Below, piece after piece: positions 1-5,531 of a stretch of DNA of 5,531 nt. The stretch covers positions 1 to 5,531 of the forward strand of contig CAJWOI010000208.1 of assembly GCA_913044255.1 (NCBI GenBank). The letters run 5' to 3'. The stretch's first letter is position 1. Each line of letters opens with the position of its first letter. The DNA comes from an uncultured Alphaproteobacteria bacterium (lineage in GTDB: Bacteria > Pseudomonadota > Alphaproteobacteria > UBA7887). A program made the translations under genes and the position numbers. The notes below the pieces were generated by a model. That model was not told the DNA's origin, did no database searches, and worked only from the letters and a program-made list of their open reading frames with translations.

Positions 1-357
1 GAGGTTAGCTGCGTTTTCGTCAGCTTTAGCCTTAATGACCTCCAGACCCGAATTATTTTTTTTCCGGCTCTGCGCAGTGCTGTTGCTCCATTTGGGTTGC
101 CCAGTTTTACCCAAAGGGCCGTAGCTGCAGCCAGAGCTTCTTTTGTGCGTTTGGAGTTGGCTTCGCGTTCTTGTTGGGCAACGGCTGCCATGATGCCGAC
201 TGTTAGATTGTTGGCGTCTGGCAAGTCAGCGGCGATGAATTTAACTGCGCTATCCCGTAGCGTCAGCAAAAGGCGGCATTTTGCGATAAACGGTCCGACT
301 TCGCGATTAATATAGTGTCGCGCCGGTTACTTTTGTTGGGTGGAGAGCCTTTTCAAA
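1..357 (-). pseudogene. Decayed serine recombinase (resolvase/invertase family), 5'-truncated, frameshifted, cut by window edge
   Basis: Read on the minus strand, this stretch matches the central and C-terminal parts of a small serine site-specific recombinase, the enzyme family that resolves or inverts DNA in transposons and plasmids. Recognisable family blocks in order are KALHPTKVTGATL (about 355-313), IAKSDRLSQNAAF (about 307-270), LTLRDSAVKF and IAADLPDANNLTVGIMAAVA, then QQEREANSKRTKEALAAA and VKLGNPNGATALRRAGK, open to base 1. The blocks lie in three frames. One shift is at about 308-314, between GATL and IAK. The other is at the A run 268-271, where one base appears missing. The usual DRLSRN is DRLSQN, so the second conserved arginine of that motif is lost. 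The N-terminal part carrying the catalytic serine is not found upstream of 357. It is therefore a relic, probably of a mobile element beside the retron. Frameshifts could in principle be sequencing errors, but two shifts plus the truncation make decay more likely. Confidence 0.85.
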
Positions 358-369
358 TCAATCAGATTT

Positions 370-399
370 CGTCAATCCAGGGTATACGTGGATTGAACG
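370..399. repeat. Inverted repeat between recombinase relic and retron promoter
   Basis: TCAATCCA (372-379) is the exact reverse complement of TGGATTGA (389-396), with a 9-base spacer. The arms extend by CG (370-371) pairing with CG (398-399) around one bulged A (397). The spacer contains the palindrome GTATAC (382-387). There is no T-run on either side, so this does not look like an intrinsic terminator. It sits upstream of the predicted ncRNA promoter and beside the point where recombinase homology stops. It could be an operator, part of a recombinase site or an island end; the sequence does not decide. Confidence 0.5.
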
Positions 400-432
400 T
401 CAAAATCCTAAAAGGCAATATTATGATGACAA

Positions 433-460
433 TTGGCACCCTCTTCTCTAGTGTTATTAA
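433..460 (+). promoter_or_regulatory. Putative sigma70-type promoter for the retron ncRNA and operon
   Basis: A -35-like TTGGCA (433-438, 5 of 6 matches to TTGACA) and a -10-like TATTAA (455-460, 4 of 6 matches to TATAAT) are separated by 16 bases. A start 7 bases after the -10 box falls on position 467, the first base of the a1 repeat, which is where a retron transcript would be expected to begin. The position match is the strongest support. The -10 box alone is weak, and no transcription data are available. Confidence 0.45.
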
Positions 461-466
461 ACTACC

Positions 467-481
467 AGGACGGGCAGATTA
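467..481 (+). repeat. Retron a1 arm
   Basis: AGGACGGGCAGATTA, the exact reverse complement of 640-654. In retrons this arm pairs with a2 to place the branching guanosine (here probably G482, directly after) opposite the start of reverse transcription. Confidence 0.88.
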
Positions 482-538
482 GGTTCGACCCAGTGTTTCG
501 CTGGGGGGGCGAAAGGCCTTCACACAGTCCGCAATACG

Positions 539-629
539 TGTCGAAGTGCCGCTTCCGCACGAAATCTTCGTGCAAGCAACGTCGATTTAGCACGTACGCG
601 GCACTTCCCCTCGGATCTTGTCCGCGACA
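539..629 (+). other. Predicted branched msd fold (three-way junction)
   Basis: Three stems abut with almost no unpaired bases. TGTCG (539-543) pairs with CGACA (625-629). AAGTGCCGC (544-552) follows directly and pairs with GCGGCACTT (598-606). CGGA (612-615) pairs with TCCG (621-624), ending exactly where the outer stem resumes. Inside the long arm is a perfect 7-base hairpin, GCACGAA/TTCGTGC (557-563/567-573), with loop ATC, and a weaker ACGT/ACGT pairing (579-582/592-595). Pairing was done by eye; no energy calculation was run. An alternative pairing, TACGTG (535-540) with CACGTA (591-596), would compete. Confidence 0.65.
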
Positions 630-639
630 GGTTCCACAG

Positions 640-654
640 TAATCTGCCCGTCCT
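640..654 (+). repeat. Retron a2 arm
   Basis: TAATCTGCCCGTCCT, perfectly complementary to the a1 arm over all 15 bases. By analogy with studied retrons, reverse transcription would start just inside this arm, so the msDNA 5' end should lie near 639 and read toward lower coordinates. Confidence 0.88.
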
Positions 655-673
655 ATGCTGCTAAATTTCTATC

Positions 674-677
674 GGAG
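674..677 (+). promoter_or_regulatory. Ribosome binding site supporting the TTG start of the RT gene
   Basis: GGAG lies 11 bases before TTG at 689. The frame is closed by TAA at 662-664, and no ATG or GTG occurs between that stop and 689, so TTG is the only normal start available. The slightly long spacing and the weak start suggest modest translation. Confidence 0.6.
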
Positions 678-688
678 CTAGCAAGAAC

Positions 689-3556
689 TTGAGTGAATTT
701 CGGCTATATAATTTTCTTGATCGAGCGCACATTAGGATCCAAGACCTATTAAAAATTTGCTCGAAAATCGACTGGCTCGATCAAAACGCACAACAGAATG
801 CAAAAAGCCTTCTTGGACAGCAACTTCAACTTGCCGAAAGTATTTTCGAAAGCCAAGCGAGAAAGCAAAAAGTTTCGCGTTCTACTTTGATTAGAAATTT
901 TATAGCTTGTAGTGGTAGGAATGATCTTGAAGTATTTAGACTCCTCTTTTTGTCAAACCAACCTTATTGGAGAGATGTTCTTGGCGGCGAACTATCAAAA
1001 ATAAAATCCCTTCTTCCGCGTCATTCTAGGTCGGGGAAAGCTATAAAACTGATACTCGATGGTAAGAAAAATATATCAGCTCAATCGCTGAGCTGGATTG
1101 TTCCGAATAGGAAGCAAGCAATTTGCAACCTACTCTTTAGGGAACTTCAGCACGATAGGGAAATGTCGAGAAACGAATGTCTGGTACATTTTTTGATGAA
1201 TTCAAGTGCTTTAATAAGACCGTCTGAGCCGGGAGAGATTGTGAAATTGTTATTCGGGTTGGCTCCGTCATTCAGCAAAACTTTAAACTGTTTGGATCGT
1301 TCCGACCTAGATGAGCTTTCAATAGATACTCGCCGAGCGATCTTGATTTCAGAAAAAAGTCGCTCAACATTTCTTGAGCCTAATTTTTTGAAAGAGTTTG
1401 TCGCGAACCCACGCACCCATGATGATTCATTGGAAAGTATACGTGCCAAAGAAACAGTGGCCGCTGCACTCAAAAGTGTTGTATCCGGAAAGCTCAATTC
1501 TGGCACAATCAGAAAGGTACTGGATGACCAGGAGTGTTTGAACGCGTTTCGTAGTGACCTAGTCTCGGTATTACAAAAATGTACTCATCTTAAATCTTGG
1601 ACAACGTCACACAAAATGGCTAGCAAAATTGCCAAGCTGCCATCATCTGAAGAATTTTTTTGCCTCCAATTCTTTTCTGAAATTTACTCAAAGCGAGCTG
1701 ACTTACTAGCAGGTTGTACTACCCACAATCTGAACAAAATAGTGGGAATTGTGGGTGCCAATAATGTTGTTGACGCGCTGTGTATTTCGAACCGCGCGAG
1801 CGAGGTTCTCACAAAAATCGCTGTTCTAGATGCGGTGCAAAAAGCAATCATAGACAGGCTTCGAAGGATCGATTTATCCGAGATAGGGAAGCCAAAGTAT
1901 TTAGCTGGAAAAGACCGTGAATTTTTATCTGCAATGGCTGACAAGCGAGTTTTAAAGCTAATAGCTATAGCGGAACATGCTGGTTTATTCGCCGAAAAAC
2001 ACTGCAAAGGGTTTGTAAAAAAAATCGATGATCTTGATTCACTTGAAAATTCGGAATTTTTGCATGACCCATTAGCCTTGGAGATACTTTGGAATTCCGG
2101 TTTTCACGGCGTTCAAATCGTTACTAAGATTATGAATCGATTTAAGTATAACCGGGCGGCAAGAATTAAGTGGTTGGAGAAACTACCTAGAGAGACGTCC
2201 CGCGCTATCGGCGATTACCTATCCGTCAATGACTTAGGGGTAGCTCTAAAGTCACCACGTCGAAATACATTGGTCAGGTTATTTCTGGAACCAACATGGC
2301 GGAGTGAGAACAAGTTGTGGAGGACCTATTTGAAAGCATTAAAGAGGGATATAGCACCGCTTCCACACTTGCTGAAAACTTATATGGGGAAGCACCCACC
2401 TGTACTGCAAGAAATTTTTTTACATGCACCTAGCTCTTGCGTATCACTTGCTCTCAACCGGTTAACTCTATTTCAGATTTTGCCAATCGCTTTCAAATCC
2501 AAACATGTCGCATTGGCAGTGGAAAAGAAATGGTCACGACGAACGCTTAAATCTTACATCGGCTGGGTCCAATACGTTGCGGAAAACGGGCTTGACGGGA
2601 AAAGTGGAGGCAAGTGGCCCCCTCAGGTTTCAGCGGCTTACCAGTGTGCCTTGGCATTTGGATTACATTATTCGAACTACTTGGTGAGTTTATCAAAGCT
2701 AGTAAAGCGACAAGCAGATGTAGATAAGCGGGGCTCATGTTTTGACCATCTGTATTCTACTTACAACTTGCCCAAAAAGTCTGGTGGCAACCGCTTAATT
2801 ACAGCGCCTGATGAAAAACTCAAAAACCTCCAGAGGGCAATCCTTAATTATGGATTCGCTCCAATCGACAAATCCCCTTCAGCGACGGGATTTCGCAAAG
2901 GCACGTCGATCGTCGGAAACGCCTTACCGCATGTCGCTAAGAAGATCGTCGTTAACGTGGATATTGAGGGATTTTTCCCAAACACATCACAATCGTTGAT
3001 TCGTGAGGCCTGCCGGCAATTGGTAAGGGGAGAACTCTCTGATGATGCGCAAATATTAGTCGCGGAGATATGCGGTTATAAAGGAGCGTTGCCGACGGGC
3101 GCTCCGACCAGTCCCGCAATTGCCAATATTATATTGGCCCAGGCGGATAAGGCGCTGAGGACGGTTTGCAAAAAACACAGGATATCATTTACCCGATATG
3201 CGGATGATCTCACGTTCTCCGGAAATAATGGAGTCCTGTCAGTTCTGCCATTCGCACAGAAGGTATTAGCTGATTTTGGTTACAAATTGGACGCGGGAAA
3301 AACCAATATCTTTCGCAAAGGTAGAAGGCAAATTGTCACGGGGTTAGTGGTTAACGCAAAACCGAATTTGGCGAAACCCATTCGTAAAAGAATACGCGCC
3401 GCTGTGCACAATAGGGTCAACGGGCACCCAGTGTTTTGGTATGACAAGCCCATGTCGGATTGCGAGTTGCTGGGACGCATTGCATTTTTGGCCCAAACAC
3501 AGCCGAACGAGGCCGAGGTGTTACGAGAAAAATTAGGGCGAGTTATCAACAAATGA
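689..3556 (+). CDS. Retron reverse transcriptase with long N-terminal helical extension
   Basis: The C-terminal third (about 670-940 of 955 residues) is a retron RT, which copies the upstream msr-msd RNA into msDNA. Visible motifs in order are YNLPKKSGGNR (692-702), the retron-typical NAxxH as NALPH (744-748), motif A VNVDIEGFF with catalytic D758, LPTGAPTSP (801-809), YADD with D839 and D840 (837-840), LDAGKT with K871, and the retron region-Y VTG (883-885). All catalytic residues are intact, so it should be active. Known retron RTs are usually about 300-400 residues; here roughly 660 residues precede the RT core. That part looks soluble and alternates amphipathic helices with basic loops, like a HEAT/ARM-type repeat array, but I recognise no named domain, nuclease or transmembrane segment in it. 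It may be a scaffold, sensor or effector. The TTG start at 689 follows GGAG and lies 34 bases after a2. The gene ends in a 4-base ATGA overlap with the methyltransferase. The RT call is near certain; the role of the extension is unknown. Confidence 0.95.
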   Translation: MSEFRLYNFLDRAHIRIQDLLKICSKIDWLDQNAQQNAKSLLGQQLQLAESIFESQARKQKVSRSTLIRNFIACSGRNDLEVFRLLFLSNQPYWRDVLGGELSKIKSLLPRHSRSGKAIKLILDGKKNISAQSLSWIVPNRKQAICNLLFRELQHDREMSRNECLVHFLMNSSALIRPSEPGEIVKLLFGLAPSFSKTLNCLDRSDLDELSIDTRRAILISEKSRSTFLEPNFLKEFVANPRTHDDSLESIRAKETVAAALKSVVSGKLNSGTIRKVLDDQECLNAFRSDLVSVLQKCTHLKSWTTSHKMASKIAKLPSSEEFFCLQFFSEIYSKRADLLAGCTTHNLNKIVGIVGANNVVDALCISNRASEVLTKIAVLDAVQKAIIDRLRRIDLSEIGKPKYLAGKDREFLSAMADKRVLKLIAIAEHAGLFAEKHCKGFVKKIDDLDSLENSEFLHDPLALEILWNSGFHGVQIVTKIMNRFKYNRAARIKWLEKLPRETSRAIGDYLSVNDLGVALKSPRRNTLVRLFLEPTWRSENKLWRTYLKALKRDIAPLPHLLKTYMGKHPPVLQEIFLHAPSSCVSLALNRLTLFQILPIAFKSKHVALAVEKKWSRRTLKSYIGWVQYVAENGLDGKSGGKWPPQVSAAYQCALAFGLHYSNYLVSLSKLVKRQADVDKRGSCFDHLYSTYNLPKKSGGNRLITAPDEKLKNLQRAILNYGFAPIDKSPSATGFRKGTSIVGNALPHVAKKIVVNVDIEGFFPNTSQSLIREACRQLVRGELSDDAQILVAEICGYKGALPTGAPTSPAIANIILAQADKALRTVCKKHRISFTRYADDLTFSGNNGVLSVLPFAQKVLADFGYKLDAGKTNIFRKGRRQIVTGLVVNAKPNLAKPIRKRIRAAVHNRVNGHPVFWYDKPMSDCELLGRIAFLAQTQPNEAEVLREKLGRVINK

Positions 3557-4326
3557 CGAAAAACTCAGAGTTAGGATATGCAACTGTATATGAAGGTTCG
3601 GGTGCCAACATGGACATGATTGGAGACGGCGAAGTCGATCTCGTTCTGACGAGCCCTCCGTATTTTTCGCAAGATACTGAAGAATTGTTAAAACAACCTG
3701 TCTCTCGACAAATACATTTGGACAAGGTTCAGAAGGGCATTACAGGTTTTGCCATGACGCTACGCCCCGTGTTTAATGAAATTTCACGTATTTTACGACC
3801 GGGTGGAGCTCTTGTCTTACAAACCAAAGACATCCGCTATGGTGGATTTCTGATGCCGCTTGCTGATACGCACTGTGAATTGGCACTTCAGGTTGGACTT
3901 CGATTGGTGTCTCGCGTTCAATGGCTGCCCACACCGGGCAACAGAAAGCGTCGGCCGGGATTTGCCCAATCCGCAAGGAAAGGAACTTTCAGGACACATG
4001 ATGTGGAAACATTTTTAATTATGTCACATTCCGGCGGCATCGATCGTGGCAATAAAATCGATGTTAACGAAATCGATGTTGAAGAATGGGTATTCCCCGT
4101 TTGGCGTTGCAACACAAACCAAAAAAGGGGGCGGCATCCTCATGGCTCGCCACAAAGCGTCGTTCGTCGTTTTATCAAGCTGTACACTGAACCTGGAGAT
4201 CTTATTGTGGACCCGTTTTGCGGGTTTGGCACCACACTCGAGGAGGCAGTCTCTCTAAAACGTCACGCGATCGGATACGATATTGATCACTCGTGTGTAT
4301 TGGAAACGGAGGCTCGTACCCAATGA
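3553..4326 (+). CDS. Beta-class DNA methyltransferase (N4-cytosine or N6-adenine)
   Basis: A 257-residue SAM-dependent DNA amino-methyltransferase. The catalytic motif IV is TSPPYF (33-38). LRPGGALVLQTKD (81-93) follows as motif V. The SAM-binding motif I lies near the C-terminus as DPFCGFGTT (220-228), preceded by EPGDLIV and followed by IGYDID with the motif II acidic residue. The order IV then I is the permuted beta arrangement. SPPY is common in N4-cytosine enzymes, but this class also includes N6-adenine enzymes, so the target base is open. The segment between the motifs (about 95-215) is short, so the recognition domain is small. The in-frame GTG at 3460 would give 31 extra residues inside the RT gene; ATG at 3553 is preferred because it overlaps the RT stop as ATGA and gives the natural family N-terminus. 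There is no obvious strong ribosome site, which fits coupling to RT translation. No restriction endonuclease is visible nearby, so a role inside the retron operon is more likely than classical restriction-modification. Confidence 0.93.
   Translation: MTKNSELGYATVYEGSGANMDMIGDGEVDLVLTSPPYFSQDTEELLKQPVSRQIHLDKVQKGITGFAMTLRPVFNEISRILRPGGALVLQTKDIRYGGFLMPLADTHCELALQVGLRLVSRVQWLPTPGNRKRRPGFAQSARKGTFRTHDVETFLIMSHSGGIDRGNKIDVNEIDVEEWVFPVWRCNTNQKRGRHPHGSPQSVVRRFIKLYTEPGDLIVDPFCGFGTTLEEAVSLKRHAIGYDIDHSCVLETEARTQ
4308..4312 (+). promoter_or_regulatory. Ribosome binding site for the 344-residue gene
   Basis: GGAGG, 10 bases before ATG 4323. It lies inside the end of the methyltransferase gene and decides the start in favour of ATG 4323 over the in-frame GTG at 4293, which has no comparable site. 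Confidence 0.7.
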
Positions 4327-5357
4327 GTGATGTTGGCTTACTTATGCCTGATTTCGGTGGCGGCGATACATTTTCCACATATCTGTACGCCTCAAGAAAT
4401 CACCCCAACAAGAAACTAAGGAAACGCCTATTTGAGGCCACAACCGAGTGGGTTGAGGAGGCGATTCCAATATTTTCGGCGGATCAAATTTGTGAGGCGA
4501 TTTCAAAGGAGCAGGGGACGGTTCTGGAACCCTTTAACCTCACAGCGGCTGATATCGAATTAGCGGCAATGCTAATGAAAATGGCTTTCTCGCAGGTCTA
4601 CCAACAGACGCGTTTCCGTATCGTCAGTAGGGAAACGATCGGATCAGATGGGGGACTCGTTTTTACAAATAACCTTAAATCATACTACGTGGAGAGATAT
4701 GCGCTAGGTATCAATCGTACAGTGCCAGTTGATGCTTGGACATTTTCACCAGCGAATGAACCTTCGGCGAGAGAAGTCGCAAAACTTGCAAGGCCAAAGG
4801 TAAAGGCGAGTTGCAAATTTTCAGACGAAGGTATGTTGATCGAAATTAGAATTCCGGCATTAAACGTTATGAAATGGATGCCCAAAAATGCTGAGATTAA
4901 TGAAAATAGGAACCCTGGGCCTGAGTCCAGACGGGGAAATACTCATTCGGGGCTCATTCGAGACATAAGAAAGAATTCGACAATCGGTCCGAAGAAAGGA
5001 CCCCTTGGAGACCTTGGATTGCGAATTGATTTGACAGAAAACCAAATCGTTATCGCACCAAAATCACCGGAATCGGTGGTTCGATTTACAGCGCATTTAA
5101 TGAAAAAATCTGTAATACAATTAGATCCCGGACCATCCTATCGAGGGCGCATGAAATTACTGATCGAACTTCGGCCACCTGCTGGGCAGCAGGTCGATCT
5201 TGAATACTCGACTGTATTTACTGAAGGTGTTCTGGAAAGCTGGCTAGATATTGAAATGGATCGGGGTCCATATATCGAAAAGAAAGACCGGATTGAGATT
5301 TTAGAGTGGTTTACGTCTAAGCCAATAAAACAAAGATTTAAGGAATATCAGATTTGA
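4323..5357 (+). CDS. Protein of unknown family, 344 residues, between methyltransferase and MoxR ATPase
   Basis: I do not recognise this protein. It starts at ATG 4323 in a 4-base ATGA overlap with the methyltransferase stop, behind a good GGAGG, and ends in a TTGA overlap with the ATPase, so it is surely a translated operon member. The N-terminus holds MPDFGGGDTF (8-17). Residues about 30-105 look helical and acidic, and the rest alternates beta-rich and charged stretches with several prolines. There is no signal peptide, no membrane segment and no catalytic signature I can name; the region around MPKNAEINENRNPGPESRRG is polar and probably a loop. Lying directly before a MoxR-like ATPase, it could be an adaptor or substrate that the ATPase remodels, or the effector of the system. 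That is inference from position only. Confidence is high that it is a gene and low on any function. Confidence 0.9.
   Translation: MSDVGLLMPDFGGGDTFSTYLYASRNHPNKKLRKRLFEATTEWVEEAIPIFSADQICEAISKEQGTVLEPFNLTAADIELAAMLMKMAFSQVYQQTRFRIVSRETIGSDGGLVFTNNLKSYYVERYALGINRTVPVDAWTFSPANEPSAREVAKLARPKVKASCKFSDEGMLIEIRIPALNVMKWMPKNAEINENRNPGPESRRGNTHSGLIRDIRKNSTIGPKKGPLGDLGLRIDLTENQIVIAPKSPESVVRFTAHLMKKSVIQLDPGPSYRGRMKLLIELRPPAGQQVDLEYSTVFTEGVLESWLDIEMDRGPYIEKKDRIEILEWFTSKPIKQRFKEYQI
5340..5344 (+). promoter_or_regulatory. Ribosome binding site supporting the TTG start of the ATPase gene
   Basis: AAGGA, 9 bases before TTG 5354. The good spacing supports use of TTG in the TTGA overlap. The first ATG in frame lies after the Walker A motif and cannot be the real start. 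Confidence 0.65.
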
Positions 5358-5531
5358 AACCTAGTAGAGTAATATCGTTATTGGAAAACCTAAAAGAGAC
5401 AAGGTGGCCTGTTTTCATCTGGGGCCCACCCGGAATTGGTAAAAGTTCTGTCATTTCCTCGATTGCCGAGAAATCCAAAGTTAAGATGATAGACGTTCGG
5501 GCATCGTTGTTGGATCCGACGGACATACGCG
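5354..5531 (+). CDS. MoxR-like AAA+ ATPase, N-terminal fragment cut by window edge
   Basis: Only the first 59 residues are present. Walker A is GPPGIGKSS (24-32), preceded by the beta strand PVFIW and followed by IDVRASLLDPTDIR (about 46-59). The DPTDIR block just after the first strand-helix unit is typical of MoxR-family AAA+ proteins, which hydrolyse ATP to remodel partner proteins and usually act with a vWA-domain protein encoded next to them. Walker B, sensor and arginine finger residues lie beyond the window. The gene starts at TTG 5354, overlapping the previous stop as TTGA, so it is coupled to the 344-residue gene. A generic AAA+ ATPase of another family is the main alternative, but the DPTDIR signature favours MoxR. 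Confidence 0.87.
   Translation, partial: MKPSRVISLLENLKETRWPVFIWGPPGIGKSSVISSIAEKSKVKMIDVRASLLDPTDIR

Larger units (their letters stand above)
467..654 (+). ncRNA. Retron msr-msd non-coding RNA (template and primer for msDNA)
   Basis: A segment of 188 bases bounded by a perfect 15-base inverted repeat lies 34 bases upstream of a retron-type RT gene, the standard msr-msd position. In known retrons the a1/a2 ends pair, the RT primes from the 2'-OH of a guanosine just after a1, and part of the RNA is copied into branched single-stranded msDNA. Here a1 ends in TTA followed by GG, so G482 is the candidate branch base. The msr side has a hairpin CCCAG/CTGGG (489-493/501-505) with a U-rich 7-base loop. 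The msd side has nested stems: TGTCG/CGACA (539-543/625-629), AAGTGCCGC/GCGGCACTT (544-552/598-606), GCACGAA/TTCGTGC (557-563/567-573) and CGGA/TCCG (612-615/621-624). No convincing protein is encoded here. The outline is well supported, but the exact branch base and msDNA ends are inferred. Confidence 0.85.

Noticed and set aside
97..315. Open frame of 72 codons on the + strand
   Set aside because: It is antisense to the recognisable recombinase blocks, and its own translation resembles no family.
370..399. Hairpin as an intrinsic terminator for the recombinase or a left-hand gene
   Set aside because: No T-run follows it on either strand, and it lies at the 5' side of the minus-strand relic.
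393..424. Alternative promoter TTGAAC (393-398) with TATTAT (419-424)
   Set aside because: The spacer is 20 bases, too long for a normal sigma70 promoter, and its start would fall well before a1.
482..490. GGTTCGACC, resembling the T-loop of a tRNA
   Set aside because: No acceptor, D or anticodon arm can be formed around it. It lies directly after a1 and is explained by the retron RNA.
433..642. Open frame of 69 codons on the + strand
   Set aside because: It covers the promoter and the msr-msd RNA. Its sequence is constrained by stems and the a1/a2 repeat, and it has no ribosome site or recognisable protein features.
1147..2007. Minus-strand open frames at 1147-1506 and 1684-2007
   Set aside because: They are shadows of the RT gene's N-terminal region, with no start signals or recognisable products.
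3460..3552. Longer methyltransferase form starting at GTG 3460
   Set aside because: The extra 31 residues are out-of-frame RT gene sequence with no family match; ATG 3553 in the ATGA overlap is the natural start.
4293..4322. Longer form of the 344-residue protein starting at GTG 4293
   Set aside because: GGAGG at 4308-4312 is correctly placed for ATG 4323 and would lie inside the longer gene.
5338..5526. Minus-strand open frame opposite the ATPase
   Set aside because: The + strand frame encodes an unmistakable Walker A and MoxR-like block, so the opposite frame is a shadow.

Overview
The window reads as the left boundary of a mobile defence-type island in a bacterium, probably a proteobacterium. 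That guess rests only on the sequence style of a decayed serine recombinase at the left edge and on normal bacterial start and Shine-Dalgarno signals; no genus can be named. The main content is a retron whose reverse transcriptase (RT) carries a very long N-terminal extension, followed by a tightly packed set of genes on the + strand.

Layout. Positions 1-357 (minus strand) hold a frameshifted, 5'-truncated serine resolvase/invertase remnant that runs off the left edge. Positions 358-466 hold an inverted repeat and a plausible sigma70-type promoter whose predicted start falls on the first base of the next element. Positions 467-654 are a retron-like non-coding RNA (msr-msd), bounded by a perfect 15-base inverted repeat (a1/a2) and containing a branched set of stems. 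Positions 689-3556 encode a 955-residue protein with about 660 residues of unrecognised, helix-rich sequence followed by a complete retron RT (NAxxH, YADD and VTG motifs). Then come a 257-residue beta-class DNA methyltransferase (3553-4326), a 344-residue protein of unknown family (4323-5357), and the first 59 residues of a MoxR-like AAA+ ATPase (5354 to the right edge).

Each of the four protein genes overlaps the next by exactly four bases (ATGA, ATGA, TTGA), so they are almost certainly one translationally coupled operon driven from upstream of the ncRNA. My working model is as follows. The RT makes a branched msDNA from the ncRNA. The N-terminal extension and the msDNA form a sensing or scaffold complex. 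The methyltransferase marks DNA (host, msDNA or both). The unknown protein plus the MoxR ATPase, and probably a von Willebrand factor A (vWA) partner beyond the right edge, form the ATP-driven response arm. The RT, ncRNA architecture, methyltransferase and ATPase calls are read from motifs; the joint function is inference.

The combination retron + DNA methyltransferase + MoxR module is the notable part. I have a vague memory that one retron class was reported with helical-repeat RTs and ATPase/vWA neighbours, so the RT-MoxR pairing may be partly known. I cannot confirm that here, nor whether the methyltransferase and the 344-residue protein belong to a described type.
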